Shown here: piece by piece, positions 53,363 to 62,474 of the stretch | How positions within the stretch are numbered: position 1 is the first letter of the stretch | Layout: each line of letters begins with the position of its first letter | DNA from: Leucobacter chromiireducens | GTDB taxonomy: Bacteria > Actinomycetota > Actinomycetes > Actinomycetales > Microbacteriaceae | Assembly (NCBI RefSeq): GCF_003917135.1 | Contig: NZ_RPDI01000007.1 | Coordinates: 62,001 to 126,000, forward strand | Length of the DNA stretch: 64,000 bases | Reading direction: 5' to 3' | Translations under genes and position numbers: made by a program | Notes under the pieces: model-generated | Told to the model about the DNA's origin: nothing | Seen by the model: the letters and a program-made list of their open reading frames with translations, nothing else | Databases searched by the model: none

Positions 53363-54529
53363 GTGGATCTGTACGAGTACCAGGCACGAGACATCTTCGA
53401 GGAATACGGAGTGCCGGTGCTTGCCGGCATCGTTGCCGACACCCCGGAAGAGGCGCGCGCCGCCGCTGAGAAGATTGGCGGCGTTGTTGTCGTCAAGGCT
53501 CAGGTGAAGGTGGGCGGCCGTGGGAAGGCCGGCGGCGTGAAGGTCGCCAAGAACGCCGATGAGGCGTACGCAGCTGCCGAGGCAATCCTCGGGCTGGACA
53601 TCAAGGGCCACGTGGTCAAGCGCGTGATGGTCGCCGCTGGCGCCGACATTGCGCAGGAGTTCTACTTCTCCGTGCTGCTCGACCGCGCGAACCGCTCCTA
53701 CCTCTCCCTCTGCTCCGTTGAGGGCGGCATGGAGATCGAGGTGCTCGCTGTGGAGAAGCCCGAGGCGCTCGCGCGCATCGAGGTCAACCCGCTGACGGGC
53801 ATTGACGCGGCGAAGGCCGAGGAGATCGCGCGTGCCGCGAAGTTCCCCGAGGAGCTCGTCGCGAAGGTCGCGGCGGTCTTCGAGAAGCTATACCAGGTGT
53901 ACGTCGGCGAGGACGCGACGCTCGTCGAGGTCAACCCGCTCGTGCTCACGGGCGCCGGTGACATCATCGCGCTCGACGGGAAGGTCTCGCTGGACGAGAA
54001 CGCTGAGTTCCGTCAGCCGAAGCACGATGCGCTCGCCGACAAGGGCGCCGAGGATCCGCTCGAGGCGAAGGCCAAGGCGCAGGATCTCAACTACGTGAAG
54101 CTCGACGGCGAGGTCGGCGTGATCGGCAACGGCGCTGGGCTCGTGATGTCGACGCTCGACGTCGTCGCATACGCCGGCGAGAACCACGGCGGCGTGAAGC
54201 CCGCGAACTTCCTCGACATCGGTGGCGGCGCTTCCGCCGAGGTCATGGCGGCCGGCCTCGACGTGATCCTCGGGGATCCGCAGGTCAAGTCCGTGTTCGT
54301 GAACGTGTTCGGCGGCATCACGGCCTGCGACGCGGTGGCCAACGGCATCGTTGGTGCGCTCGCGAAGCTCGGCGACGCGGCGAACAAGCCGCTCGTGGTG
54401 CGCCTCGACGGCAACAACGTCGAGGAGGGGCGCCGGATCCTGAACGAGGCGGCGCACCCGCTCGTCACCCAGGCCGCGACGATGGACGAGGGCGCCGACA
54501 AGGCGGCCGAACTCGCCAACGCTCGATAA
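53363..54529 (+). CDS. sucC: Succinate-CoA ligase (ADP-forming) subunit beta
   Basis: 388 residues from GTG 53363. It forms the nucleotide- and succinate-binding half of succinyl-CoA synthetase in the TCA cycle. [31 protein letters not shown], the ATP-grasp [25 protein letters not shown] and [13 protein letters not shown] are diagnostic. sucD follows after 34 bases. The pcrA-sucCD order is conserved in actinobacteria. Confidence 0.97.
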   Translation: MDLYEYQARDIFEEYGVPVLAGIVADTPEEARAAAEKIGGVVVVKAQVKVGGRGKAGGVKVAKNADEAYAAAEAILGLDIKGHVVKRVMVAAGADIAQEFYFSVLLDRANRSYLSLCSVEGGMEIEVLAVEKPEALARIEVNPLTGIDAAKAEEIARAAKFPEELVAKVAAVFEKLYQVYVGEDATLVEVNPLVLTGAGDIIALDGKVSLDENAEFRQPKHDALADKGAEDPLEAKAKAQDLNYVKLDGEVGVIGNGAGLVMSTLDVVAYAGENHGGVKPANFLDIGGGASAEVMAAGLDVILGDPQVKSVFVNVFGGITACDAVANGIVGALAKLGDAANKPLVVRLDGNNVEEGRRILNEAAHPLVTQAATMDEGADKAAELANAR

Positions 54530-54563
54530 CCCGACGCCGAGACTCACGGAAAGAAGCAACAGA

Positions 54564-55466
54564 ATGTCGATCTTCCTGAACAAGGATTCCAAGGTCATCG
54601 TCCAGGGCATCACGGGCGGCGAGGGCACGAAGCACACGGCGCGCATGCTCGCGGCCGGCACTCAGGTCGTCGGTGGCGTGAACGCGCGCAAGGCCGGCAC
54701 CACGGTGTCGCACGTCGACGCGGCTGGCGCAACGGTCGAGCTGCCCGTCTTCGCGACGGTCGCCGAGGCGATGGCCGCGACCGGCGCAGACGTGTCGGTC
54801 GCGTTCGTGCCCCCGGCCTTCACGAAGGACGCGGCGATCGAGGCGATTGACGCCGGCATTGGCCTGCTCGTCATCATCACCGAGGGCGTGCCCGTCAAGG
54901 ACTCTGCCGAGCTCTGGGCGCACGCGAAGGCGACGGGCGGCAAGACCCGCATCATCGGTCCGAACTGCCCCGGCATCATCACGCCGGGCGAGGCGCTCGC
55001 TGGCATCACTCCCGCCACGATCACCGGCAAGGGCCCGATCGGCCTCGTGTCGAAGTCGGGCACGCTCACCTACCAGATGATGTACGAGCTGCGCGATCTC
55101 GGGTTCTCGACCGCGATCGGGATCGGCGGCGACCCCGTCATCGGCACGACGCACATCGATGCGCTCGAGGCGTTCGAGAACGATCCCGAGACGAAGGCCA
55201 TCGTCATGATCGGTGAGATCGGTGGCGACGCTGAGGAGCGCGCGGCCGAGTTCATCAAGGCGAACGTGACGAAGCCGGTCGTCGGCTACGTCGCGGGCTT
55301 CACCGCGCCCGAGGGGAAGACGATGGGCCACGCCGGCGCGATCGTCTCCGGCTCGGCCGGCACCGCTCAGGCGAAGAAGGAGGCCCTCGAGGCCGCTGGC
55401 GTGAAGGTGGGCAAGACGCCCACCGAGACCGCCGAGCTGCTGCGCGAGGCGTTCGCCGCGCTGTAG
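54564..55466 (+). CDS. sucD: Succinate-CoA ligase subunit alpha
   Basis: 300 residues. It binds CoA and carries the phosphorylated histidine, His256, in [21 protein letters not shown]. The Rossmann start [17 protein letters not shown] and [12 protein letters not shown] are intact. GAAAGAAG precedes the ATG. No conventional terminator follows; a C-rich tandem repeat and a long palindrome do. Confidence 0.97.
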   Translation: MSIFLNKDSKVIVQGITGGEGTKHTARMLAAGTQVVGGVNARKAGTTVSHVDAAGATVELPVFATVAEAMAATGADVSVAFVPPAFTKDAAIEAIDAGIGLLVIITEGVPVKDSAELWAHAKATGGKTRIIGPNCPGIITPGEALAGITPATITGKGPIGLVSKSGTLTYQMMYELRDLGFSTAIGIGGDPVIGTTHIDALEAFENDPETKAIVMIGEIGGDAEERAAEFIKANVTKPVVGYVAGFTAPEGKTMGHAGAIVSGSAGTAQAKKEALEAAGVKVGKTPTETAELLREAFAAL

Positions 55467-55562
55467 CCCGGGGCCCCTGGCTCCCGAGCCCCCTGGCTCC
55501 CGAGCCCCCTGGCTCCTGGGGCTCCCGGCGCTCCCGGCGCTCCCGGGGCTCCCGGGGCTCCT
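55467..55562. repeat. C-rich minisatellite after sucD
   Basis: Two nested periodicities: about three copies of a 16-base unit (GCCCCCTGGCTCCCGA), then about five copies of a 9-base unit (GCTCCCGGS). It begins at the base after the sucD stop and runs straight into the family A palindrome. Confidence 0.8.
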
Positions 55563-55635
55563 CGAATCGGGGTCACTCAGGCAAGGTGTCGCGTCACCGC
55601 GGCACACAACACCCTGCCTGAGTGACCCCGATTCG
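55563..55635. repeat. Dispersed palindrome family A, copy 2
   Basis: Arms 55563-55591 and 55607-55635 match at 27 of 29 positions around a 15-base loop. The arm sequence ATCGGGGTCACTCAGGCA matches copy 1 (9477-9543) closely. The 125 bases that follow, up to the MetE-like gene, show only an AAGGAG ribosome binding site. Confidence 0.88.
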
Positions 55636-55760
55636 TGTGTGCGGGCGGGTGTCACGCGACGCAATCCAGCCGCGGCCCTGCGAGGTGGTGCGCGATACTG
55701 AGTGAGGCTCCGAGACGCGGTGGCCACCGGACAACTGGACGTTCAAGGAGCGCACACGCC

Positions 55761-56810
55761 ATGACTCAGCCGCAGGGAGCACACCTCGTTGGCAGCATCA
55801 ACTTCGATGACGCCGAGACCACGATGCGCACGGCGGCCGCCGAGCTGGGTGGCCACCTGAAGCGGATCCCCGACGGCGAGGTGGGGGAGCGCTTCCACTG
55901 GATCGTGTTCCAGGCGGACCGGCTGGGCCAGACCCCGGGGATCGAGCGGGTGGGGGACACCCCGATCCTGCTCCGCACGCTCGACGCGCGCCCCGTGCAG
56001 CTCGCCGAGGGGGTGCGTGCCGCCGAACTGGAGCTCGCCCCGCTCGGCTACGCGGAGGCGGCGCTCGCCTCCTACGCCGTGTTCTCGCGGCTGCAGGCGG
56101 AGGGCGTGATCCCCGAATCGACCCGATTCCAGGTGTCGCTGCCGACCCCGCTCGGCGTGGTGGGCAGCTTCGTGCACCCCGCCAACCGCGCCGAGTTCGA
56201 GCCCGTCTACGAGGCGGCCCTCGCCGCGGAGCTCGCCGAGATCCTCGCCGCGATCCCGCACGAGCGCCTCGCGATCCAGTGGGACGCGGCGCTCGAATTC
56301 GCGATCCTGGAGGGCGTGAGCACCCGCGGCATTCCGCACGAGTGGTTCGGCGACGTGTGGCAGGAGACGTCCTCGCGCCTCGCCCGCCAGATCGACCGGG
56401 TCCCCGCCGACGTCGAGGTTGGCGTGCACCTCTGCTACGGCGACGTCGCCGAGCAGCACTTCGTCGAGCCGGGCGACGCAGCCAATCTCGTGCGCTTCGC
56501 GAACCTGGTGCGTGAGCAGACGGCGCGGGATCTCAGCTGGCTGCACCTTCCCGTGCCGATCGAGCGCGACGACGCCGCCTACTTCGCGCCGCTCGCTGAG
56601 CTCGCGCTCGCCGCCGAGACCGAGCTGTACCTCGGGCTCGTGCACCGCGAGGACGGTGCCGAGGGGGCGGAGCGCCGGATCGCTGCCGCGAGGGAGCACG
56701 TCGCCCGCGACTTCGGGGTCGCAACGGAGTGCGGTTTCGGTCGCGCGCCGGAAGGGACGACGGTGCCGCTCTTCGCGGCGCACCGCGCGGTCGCAGCGGC
56801 CTGGGCGTAG
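55761..56810 (+). CDS. MetE C-terminal-like (UROD/MetE superfamily) protein
   Basis: 349 residues from ATG 55761 after AAGGAG. It resembles the C-terminal barrel of cobalamin-independent methionine synthase but lacks the N-terminal half. Candidate zinc ligands are kept: His223 and Cys225 in GVHLCYGDV, and Cys324 in ATECGFGRAP, the same pattern as the HxC...C set of MetE. It begins with HLVGSINFDDAETTMRTAAAELGGHLKRIPDGE. It may move methyl groups between a small donor and a thiol, but the reaction is unknown. Monocistronic between the sucD repeats and an opposing GAP gene. Confidence 0.65.
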   Translation: MTQPQGAHLVGSINFDDAETTMRTAAAELGGHLKRIPDGEVGERFHWIVFQADRLGQTPGIERVGDTPILLRTLDARPVQLAEGVRAAELELAPLGYAEAALASYAVFSRLQAEGVIPESTRFQVSLPTPLGVVGSFVHPANRAEFEPVYEAALAAELAEILAAIPHERLAIQWDAALEFAILEGVSTRGIPHEWFGDVWQETSSRLARQIDRVPADVEVGVHLCYGDVAEQHFVEPGDAANLVRFANLVREQTARDLSWLHLPVPIERDDAAYFAPLAELALAAETELYLGLVHREDGAEGAERRIAAAREHVARDFGVATECGFGRAPEGTTVPLFAAHRAVAAAWA

Positions 56811-56856
56811 CGGGCGGCGGCCACGCTCGGCTGGGCCCCCACGAGCCCACCCCGCC

Positions 56857-57612
56857 TCATCCGAGGAACGGCAGCCCGAGGTTGAGGCTCTGCGCGGCCC
56901 CGCGCGCGATCAGGACCCCGAGAATGCACAGCACCCACGACGTGGTCTCCGAACCGGTGCGCTGAAACCACGCGGTGAGGCGCTCGAGCGGGCCAGCGAC
57001 GAGCGGCGCCGCGATCACTCGCGCGGCGAGGAGCACGAGCGCTGGCAGGATCATCATCAGGCAGTACCCGGCGAGGTACCCGATGCGCACCGGCATGGTG
57101 AGCGGCGCGTCCGCGAGCATGGTCATCCCGACGAGGTACGGCAGCATGCCGGCGAGCTCGATGACGCCCGCGGCGATCGCGACCGCCATCACGGCGCCGC
57201 CGCCCGCGCGATCGTCGAGCACCCGCGCGCGCCAGCGCAGGATCCTGCCGCCCTCGGGCAGCGGGGTGCCGGCCTTCGCGAGCCGCGCGCGGCGGGAGTC
57301 GGCCGCCCACACGAGCAGGCCGGCGGCGAAAAGCCCGCCGCCGACGAACAGCACGAGCCACTGGCCCGGGCGGCTCGCGAGGAAGCCGCTCGCCGCGTCG
57401 ATGATGTTCACGAGTCCGAGCATGAAGAGCACCCCGACCGCGAGGTAGAACGCGGTGATGGTGCCGAGGTAGGTGAGGATGCGGCTGGCGCGGAGGCGGC
57501 CGGGGGCGACCAGGAAGAAGAGCGGGATGAGGAGGGTGCCGACGCTGAGCCCGTCGACGAGGGCGAGCACGGCGAGGGCGCCGGGGAGGGGAACGGTGTC
57601 CAGAATGTCCAT
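56857..57612 (-). CDS. GAP family (Sap-like) membrane protein
   Basis: 251 residues with six hydrophobic spans. VPLPGALAVLALVDGLSVGTLLIPLFFLVAPGRLRASRILTYLGTITAFYLAVG is typical of the GAP/Sap family of the LysE-like superfamily; mycobacterial members help move surface glycolipids. The substrate here is unknown. ATG 57612 is preceded by no strong binding site. Convergent with the MetE-like gene (46-base gap) and divergent from the kinase. Confidence 0.75.
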   Translation of the reverse strand: MDILDTVPLPGALAVLALVDGLSVGTLLIPLFFLVAPGRLRASRILTYLGTITAFYLAVGVLFMLGLVNIIDAASGFLASRPGQWLVLFVGGGLFAAGLLVWAADSRRARLAKAGTPLPEGGRILRWRARVLDDRAGGGAVMAVAIAAGVIELAGMLPYLVGMTMLADAPLTMPVRIGYLAGYCLMMILPALVLLAARVIAAPLVAGPLERLTAWFQRTGSETTSWVLCILGVLIARGAAQSLNLGLPFLG

Positions 57613-57719
57613 GTGTCGAGCGTGCTCCCCGCGACGCGTGCGCGCATCGGCGTGAGGGATGAGCGGCTCTCATCCTTTGGCCTGAGGCGCGCCGCCCAGC
57701 GAACTGCTTGGATGGAGGC

Positions 57720-59060
57720 ATGACGGTGGAGGGCACGGGTGAGGGAACCGGCGAGGGCACAGCCGGCACGAGCGGAAGCGAGCAGCGGCCACCGTTCGCG
57801 CCCTGGCGAGTCGCGCTGGTCTACGTGGCGATCGCGGTCGCGCTCGCCGCGATCGGGCTGGGCGGGCTGTGGGCTGATCTCTCGGTGCTGCCGGAGCCGC
57901 CGTCCCGGTGGTGGACGCTCGCCACCGCGGTGCCCGCCGCCGGCGTGGTGCTGCTGAAGGGGCGCGCACCCTGGTGGGGGTGTGGCATCGCGATCCTGAT
58001 CGCGGCGGTCGACCTGGCCACGGTCGGCGGTCTCGTGCCGATGCTCGTGGTGCTGGAACTGCTGCACACCGGGATCGTGTCGCTCGGCGCGCCGCAGCGG
58101 CGACGGGTGCTGCGCGGGATCGTCGCCGCGGCGGTCGCGGGCGCGGGCGCGGCGCTGATTCTCACCGGCGACCCGAGAGCCACGGTGCTCGTCGGCCTGC
58201 AGCTGGGCGCGCTCCTCGGGATGACGTACTGGTACGCGAACTCGGTGGCGCAGTCCGCGGAGCTCGTCGAGCTGTACCGGGAGCGCGCGGCGGATCTTGG
58301 GCGGCTCGCGGAGCTCGACAGGGATCGCGCGGTGCGCGCCGAGCGCGACCGTGTTGCGCGCGAGCTGCACGACGTGGTGGCCGGGCACATCGCGGCCGTG
58401 GCGATTCGCAGTGAGGCGGCGCTGAGCGCTGGCGGGGCTGCCGTGCCGGGGACCCCGGACGCCGATCGTGCCGCGCTCCGCGCCGTGCGCGACTCGAGCC
58501 TCGCCGCGCACGCGGCGCTCCGCGACCTGATCGGGGTGCTGCGCAGCGATGCCGACCGGGCCGCCGGCGCTGCTCAGCGCAACGATGCCGCCCGGGCCGT
58601 CCGGGGTGCGCTCGGGCGCGCGTCGCTGCCGGGGCTCTGTGCCGAGGCGGAGCGATCCGGCCTGCAAGTGACGATGAGCGATTCGGGCGCTGGCGCGTTG
58701 GCGCCAGCGGCCGAGCTCGTACTGGGGCAGGTGGTGCGCGAGACGCTCGCGAACGCCGCGCGGCACTCCGCCGGCGGCACGGTCGGCGTGCGCGTGGACG
58801 CCGCGACCGGCCCGGAGCGGCAGCCTGGCGTGCGGGTGGAGGTCGTGACCCGCGGCGGAGCCCCGCTCGCCCACCCTGAGCTGCGCGGCAGCCGCATGGG
58901 CCTCCGCATGCTCGACGAGCGTGTGCGCGCGTGCGGCGGCGAGTTTTCCGCCGGACCCGGCGCATCTGGCTGGGAAGTGATCGCCTGGCTGCCGACCGCC
59001 GGGCCCCCGAGCGCCCGGCCACCGCTGGCTGAGGAAGGGAACGCCGATGACGACAGGTGA
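57720..59060 (+). CDS. Sensor histidine kinase, NarL/DesK type
   Basis: 446 residues. ATG 57720 follows GGAGG (57712-57716); ATG 57708 overlaps that site. A GTGE-repeat N-terminus, five or so membrane spans (about 30-172) without an obvious extracellular domain, a short coiled segment, the HisKA_3 box DRVARELHDVVAGH with His217, and an ATPase domain with N-box VRETLANAARHSAGG and G-box GLRMLDERV. It should phosphorylate the response regulator encoded by the next gene, which overlaps it by 14 bases. Signal unknown. Confidence 0.88.
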   Translation: MTVEGTGEGTGEGTAGTSGSEQRPPFAPWRVALVYVAIAVALAAIGLGGLWADLSVLPEPPSRWWTLATAVPAAGVVLLKGRAPWWGCGIAILIAAVDLATVGGLVPMLVVLELLHTGIVSLGAPQRRRVLRGIVAAAVAGAGAALILTGDPRATVLVGLQLGALLGMTYWYANSVAQSAELVELYRERAADLGRLAELDRDRAVRAERDRVARELHDVVAGHIAAVAIRSEAALSAGGAAVPGTPDADRAALRAVRDSSLAAHAALRDLIGVLRSDADRAAGAAQRNDAARAVRGALGRASLPGLCAEAERSGLQVTMSDSGAGALAPAAELVLGQVVRETLANAARHSAGGTVGVRVDAATGPERQPGVRVEVVTRGGAPLAHPELRGSRMGLRMLDERVRACGGEFSAGPGASGWEVIAWLPTAGPPSARPPLAEEGNADDDR

Positions 59061-59751
59061 CGCCGCCGCCCCGCGCGTGCTCATCGCCGACGACCACGCG
59101 ATGATCCGCGAGGGCCTGCGCATGATCCTCGAGCGGCAAGGCATCGACGTGGTGGGAGAGGCGGCCGACGGGGCCGTCGCGATCAGCAACGCGCGTGCGC
59201 TCCGCCCCGACGTCGTGCTCATGGACCTCCGGATGCCGGGCACCGACGGGATCACGGCGACCAGGGAGATCGTTGCGGACGGCACGGCTTCGGTGCTGGC
59301 GCTCACGAGCTTCGACGAGGACGAGCTGGTGTTCGACGCGATCCGCGCCGGAGCCGCCGGGTTCCTCCTGAAGACGGTCGAGGCCGTGCCGCTCGCCGAG
59401 TCGGTGCGCCGCATCGCCGCGGGGGAGGGGGTGCTGGATCCCCGCGTCACGCGCCGAGCACTCGCCGCACTTGCTGGCAGCGCGCCGGCCGCTGACGACC
59501 CCGGATCCGCGGGCACCGAGCGCCCCGGGAGCGCACTGCTCGACGCGTTGACGGAGCGGGAGCGCCAGGTGCTCGCCTGCGTCGCCGAGGGATGGTCGAA
59601 CGCGCGCATCGGTGCCGCGCTCGGCATCTCGCTGCCGACGGTGAAGACGCACGTGTCGAGCATCCTCGTGAAGCTCGGCGCCGAGAGTCGCACGCACGCG
59701 GTCGCGCTACTGCGCTCGGTCGGGGGCGACGTGCCGCCTCGCGTAGAATAG
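59047..59751 (+). CDS. LuxR/NarL-type response regulator
   Basis: 234 residues. Receiver domain with Asp15/Asp16 (IADDHAM), phospho-acceptor Asp60 (VVLMDLRMPGTDG) and Lys of FLLKTVEA; C-terminal LuxR helix-turn-helix at about 170-230 (LTERERQVLACVAEGWSNARIGAALGISLPTVKTHVSSILVKLG). It overlaps the kinase gene by 14 bases. The stop codon lies next to a -10 box for the ABC transporter genes, which makes that operon a natural target. Confidence 0.92.
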   Translation: MTTGDAAAPRVLIADDHAMIREGLRMILERQGIDVVGEAADGAVAISNARALRPDVVLMDLRMPGTDGITATREIVADGTASVLALTSFDEDELVFDAIRAGAAGFLLKTVEAVPLAESVRRIAAGEGVLDPRVTRRALAALAGSAPAADDPGSAGTERPGSALLDALTERERQVLACVAEGWSNARIGAALGISLPTVKTHVSSILVKLGAESRTHAVALLRSVGGDVPPRVE

Positions 59752-59782
59752 GGGGGTTGCGCCGACGGGGAACCGCGTCGGC
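59744..59782 (+). promoter_or_regulatory. -10 of the ABC transporter operon and leader hairpin
   Basis: TAGAAT (59744-59749) overlaps the end of the response regulator gene. The short leader contains a 7-bp hairpin, GCCGACG (59761-59767) with CGTCGGC (59776-59782), then GAAAGGA before GTG 59803. It is too short for a known riboswitch. Confidence 0.5.
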
Positions 59783-59802
59783 ACCGCCGTGAAAGGACCG
59801 CC

Positions 59803-60816
59803 GTGACCAGTCGCCTCCTCCGTTCGATCGCCCTGTCCGCGACCGCAACCGCCGCCCTCGCTCTCGGGCTCGCCGGGTGCGCCGCCCAGCCGGCAGGCTC
59901 AGGCACGGCCGGCTCCGATGCCGCCGCCGGCGAGACGATTCGCATGGGCACGCAGCCGTGGCTCGGCTACGGCCAGTGGTACGTCGCTGAGGACCAGGGG
60001 TTCTTCGACGAGCGCGGGGTGGACGTCGCGCTCTCGAGCTTCAACGCCGACGCCGACGTGAATGCCGCGCTCGCGGCGCAGCGCCTCGACATGGCGAACG
60101 TCGGCGCGCAGGCCGCGCTCCAGTTCATCGAGCAGGGCCTCGACGTCTCGATCGTGCTGATGCTCGACTCGGCCACCGAGGCCGACGCGATCCTCGCGGG
60201 CGATGGGGTCGCCGAGGTCACCGACCTCGCGGGGAAGAAGGTGGCGTTCGAGCGCGGCGCGACGAGCGAGATCCTCCTCGCCGAGGCGCTCGACGAGGCC
60301 GGCCTCAGCTTTGACGATGTGACCGTTGTGGAGGCGTCGGCCGACAAGGTGGCGCCCATGCTGCTCGCGGGCCGCGTGGACGCCGGCGTCACCTACGAGC
60401 CGTACGTCAGCGAGGCGCTCGGCGCTGAGCAGGGGATCTCCGCGGTCGCGACGGCGGGTGAATTCCCCGGGCTCATTACCGACGTGCTCGTGGTGCGCAA
60501 CGAGGTGCTCGACGCGCGCCCGGACGAGGTGCGCGAGGTGCTCGCGTCGTGGGACGACGCGGTGAGCTACACCGCGGAGCACACGGACGAGGCGCGCGCG
60601 ATCATCGCGGCGGGCGTCGGCTCCGACGTGAGCGAGCTGGAGACCGCCTTCGACGGTGTGCACTACTACTCGCTCGCCGAGAACCGCGAGCTGCTCACGG
60701 GCAGCTACGTCGCCGAGACGCTTCCCGCGCTCGTGACCGTCGCCGAGCGCATCGGGCTGCTGGGGACACCCGTCGATGCGAAGAGCGCGATCCGCGCAGA
60801 GTTCCTCGGCGAGTAG
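59803..60816 (+). CDS. NitT/TauT-type ABC substrate-binding lipoprotein
   Basis: 337 residues from GTG 59803. Signal peptide with lipobox LAGC, lipidated Cys26. The mature protein, IRMGTQPWLGYGQWYVAEDQGFFDERGVDVALSSFNADADVNAALAAQRLDMANVGAQAAL, belongs to the NMT1/SsuA/NrtA-like class that binds nitrate, sulfonates, thiamine precursors or related small molecules. Ligand cannot be told. The permease gene follows after 8 bases. Confidence 0.88.
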   Translation: MTSRLLRSIALSATATAALALGLAGCAAQPAGSGTAGSDAAAGETIRMGTQPWLGYGQWYVAEDQGFFDERGVDVALSSFNADADVNAALAAQRLDMANVGAQAALQFIEQGLDVSIVLMLDSATEADAILAGDGVAEVTDLAGKKVAFERGATSEILLAEALDEAGLSFDDVTVVEASADKVAPMLLAGRVDAGVTYEPYVSEALGAEQGISAVATAGEFPGLITDVLVVRNEVLDARPDEVREVLASWDDAVSYTAEHTDEARAIIAAGVGSDVSELETAFDGVHYYSLAENRELLTGSYVAETLPALVTVAERIGLLGTPVDAKSAIRAEFLGE

Positions 60817-60824
60817 CGCGTCGC

Positions 60825-61649
60825 GTGAGCACCGGATCCGGATCGATGCAGCGCCGCCAGCGGCGGAGGCTGCGCATCGGGGCGCGCCTCGCGCGGCCCG
60901 CGTACCTCGCGACCGCCGTGGCGACGTTCGTCGCGCTCATCGCCGTGTGGTGGCTGGTGAGCGCGCTCGGTCTCGTCGACCCGATGTTCCTGCCTGGGCC
61001 CGGCGCGGTGCTCGGCGCGCTCGCCGAGCAGGCGGCGAGCGGCGAGCTGTGGGCCGACATCGGGGTGAGCGCCTTCCGCATCCTCGTCGGGTTCACGCTC
61101 GCGACCGTGATGGCCGTGCCCATCGGCACCCTGATGGGGGTGAACGCCCGCGTCGAGGCGGCGCTCGAGCCGCTCATGGACTTCATCCGGTATATGCCGG
61201 TGGTGGCATTCGTTCCGCTCACGATCGTGTGGGCCGGCATTGACGAGGGCCAGAAGTTTCTCATCATCTGGATGGGCACCTTCTTCCAGCAGGTGCTGAT
61301 GGTCGCCGACGCCGTGCGGCGCACCCCGAAGACCCTCGTCAGCTTGGGGGAGACACTGGGGCTCAGTTGGGCGCAGCTGCTTACCCGGATCGTGGTCCCG
61401 TCCGCGATGCCGCGCATCTGGGACGCGCTCCGCATCACGCTCGGCTGGGCGTGGACCTGGCTCGTGGTCGCCGAGCTCGTCGCCGCCTCGAGCGGCATGG
61501 GCTTCCGCATCACGGTCGCGCAGCGATTCTTCGAGACCGAGCTCATCATCGGCTACGTGTTCGTGCTCGGCGTGCTCGGCCTGATCCTCGACCAGCTGAT
61601 GCGCGCCGCCGGGCGCCGCATGTTCGCCTACCAGGAGGGTCGCGCATGA
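60825..61649 (+). CDS. NitT/TauT-type ABC permease
   Basis: 274 residues from GTG 60825 (ATG 60846 is an alternative). Six membrane spans and the SsuC/TauC-like SAFRILVGFTLATVMAVPIGTLMG and EAA segment LGETLGLSWAQLLTRIVVPSAMPRIWDALRITLGWAWTWLVVAEL. It forms the membrane channel of the importer, probably as a homodimer since only one permease gene is present. Overlaps the ATPase gene by 4 bases. Confidence 0.88.
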   Translation: MSTGSGSMQRRQRRRLRIGARLARPAYLATAVATFVALIAVWWLVSALGLVDPMFLPGPGAVLGALAEQAASGELWADIGVSAFRILVGFTLATVMAVPIGTLMGVNARVEAALEPLMDFIRYMPVVAFVPLTIVWAGIDEGQKFLIIWMGTFFQQVLMVADAVRRTPKTLVSLGETLGLSWAQLLTRIVVPSAMPRIWDALRITLGWAWTWLVVAELVAASSGMGFRITVAQRFFETELIIGYVFVLGVLGLILDQLMRAAGRRMFAYQEGRA

Positions 61650-61699
61650 GCGCCGCACCGCAGCAGCCGCGCATGAGCGCCGCACCGCAGGAGCCGCGC
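61646..61699 (+). repeat. 27-bp direct duplication of the ATPase start region
   Basis: Bases 61646-61672 and 61673-61699 are identical except for one base. Each begins with ATG, so the protein starts MSAAPQQPRMSAAPQEPR and has two in-frame starts nine codons apart. Confidence 0.95.
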
Positions 61700-62464
61700 A
61701 TCCGTGTGGCCGGCCTCACGAAGCACTTCGGCGCGGTCACCGCGCTCGACGGCGTCGACCTCACCGTCGCCGACAACGAGTTCGTGTCGATCGTCGGCGC
61801 GTCCGGCTGCGGCAAGTCGACGCTGCTCTCGCTCATCGCCGGGCTCGAGGACCCGAGCTCGGGCACGATCGAGGCCGCAGGCGTGCCGATCACCGGCCCG
61901 GGGCGCGATCGCGGGGTCGTGTTCCAGCAGGCCACGCTCATGCCGTGGCTCACGGTGCAGGAGAACGTGGAGTTCGCGCTGCGCGGTGAGCCGGGGCTCT
62001 CCCGCGCCGCCCGTTCGGCACGCGCGCGCGAGTTCCTCGGCCTCGTCGGCCTCGCGGGCTTCGAGGGGGCGCACCCGGCGCAGCTCTCCGGCGGGATGCA
62101 GCAGCGCGCGGCGCTCGCGCGCTCGCTGAGCTACGGGCCGGACATTCTGCTCATGGACGAGCCGTTCGGCGCGCTCGACGCGCTCACCCGCCGCACCATG
62201 CAGGAGCTGCTGCTCGAGGTCTGGGAACAGCACAAGCTCACGGTGCTGCTCGTCACGCACGACATCGACGAGGCGGTCGTGACGAGCGACCGCGTCGTGG
62301 TGATGAGCCCGCGGCCCGGCCGCGTGCAGCGCATCGTCGACGTGCCGATCCCGCGCCCGCGCACGCTGGCGTCCGAGCGGACGCCCGAGTTCCGGGCGCT
62401 GAGCGACGAGATCCTCGCGCTCATCCACGGCGCGGAGCCGGGGACGCGGAGCCGAGCAGAGTAA
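61646..62464 (+). CDS. NitT/TauT-type ABC ATP-binding protein
   Basis: 272 residues from ATG 61646, which overlaps the permease stop and follows GAGGGT. Walker A GASGCGKST, Q-loop VFQQATLMPWLTVQENV (the MPW typical of SsuB/TauB/NrtD), signature LSGGMQQR, Walker B LLMDEPFGALD and THDIDEAV are intact. The N-terminal nine residues are duplicated. Last gene of the three-gene importer; its stop lies in the -10 box of perM. Confidence 0.9.
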   Translation: MSAAPQQPRMSAAPQEPRIRVAGLTKHFGAVTALDGVDLTVADNEFVSIVGASGCGKSTLLSLIAGLEDPSSGTIEAAGVPITGPGRDRGVVFQQATLMPWLTVQENVEFALRGEPGLSRAARSARAREFLGLVGLAGFEGAHPAQLSGGMQQRAALARSLSYGPDILLMDEPFGALDALTRRTMQELLLEVWEQHKLTVLLVTHDIDEAVVTSDRVVVMSPRPGRVQRIVDVPIPRPRTLASERTPEFRALSDEILALIHGAEPGTRSRAE

Positions 62465-62467
62465 GCT
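62462..62467 (+). promoter_or_regulatory. -10 box of perM
   Basis: TAAGCT includes the ATPase stop codon TAA and ends 7 bases before ATG 62475. A leaderless or nearly leaderless transcript is expected. Confidence 0.5.
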
Positions 62468-62474
62468 TTCGCCA

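Noticed and set aside
59744-59802. TPP or other riboswitch before the NMT1-like binding protein
   Set aside because: The leader is about 50 bases and holds only a 7-bp hairpin; no room or conserved motif for a known riboswitch.
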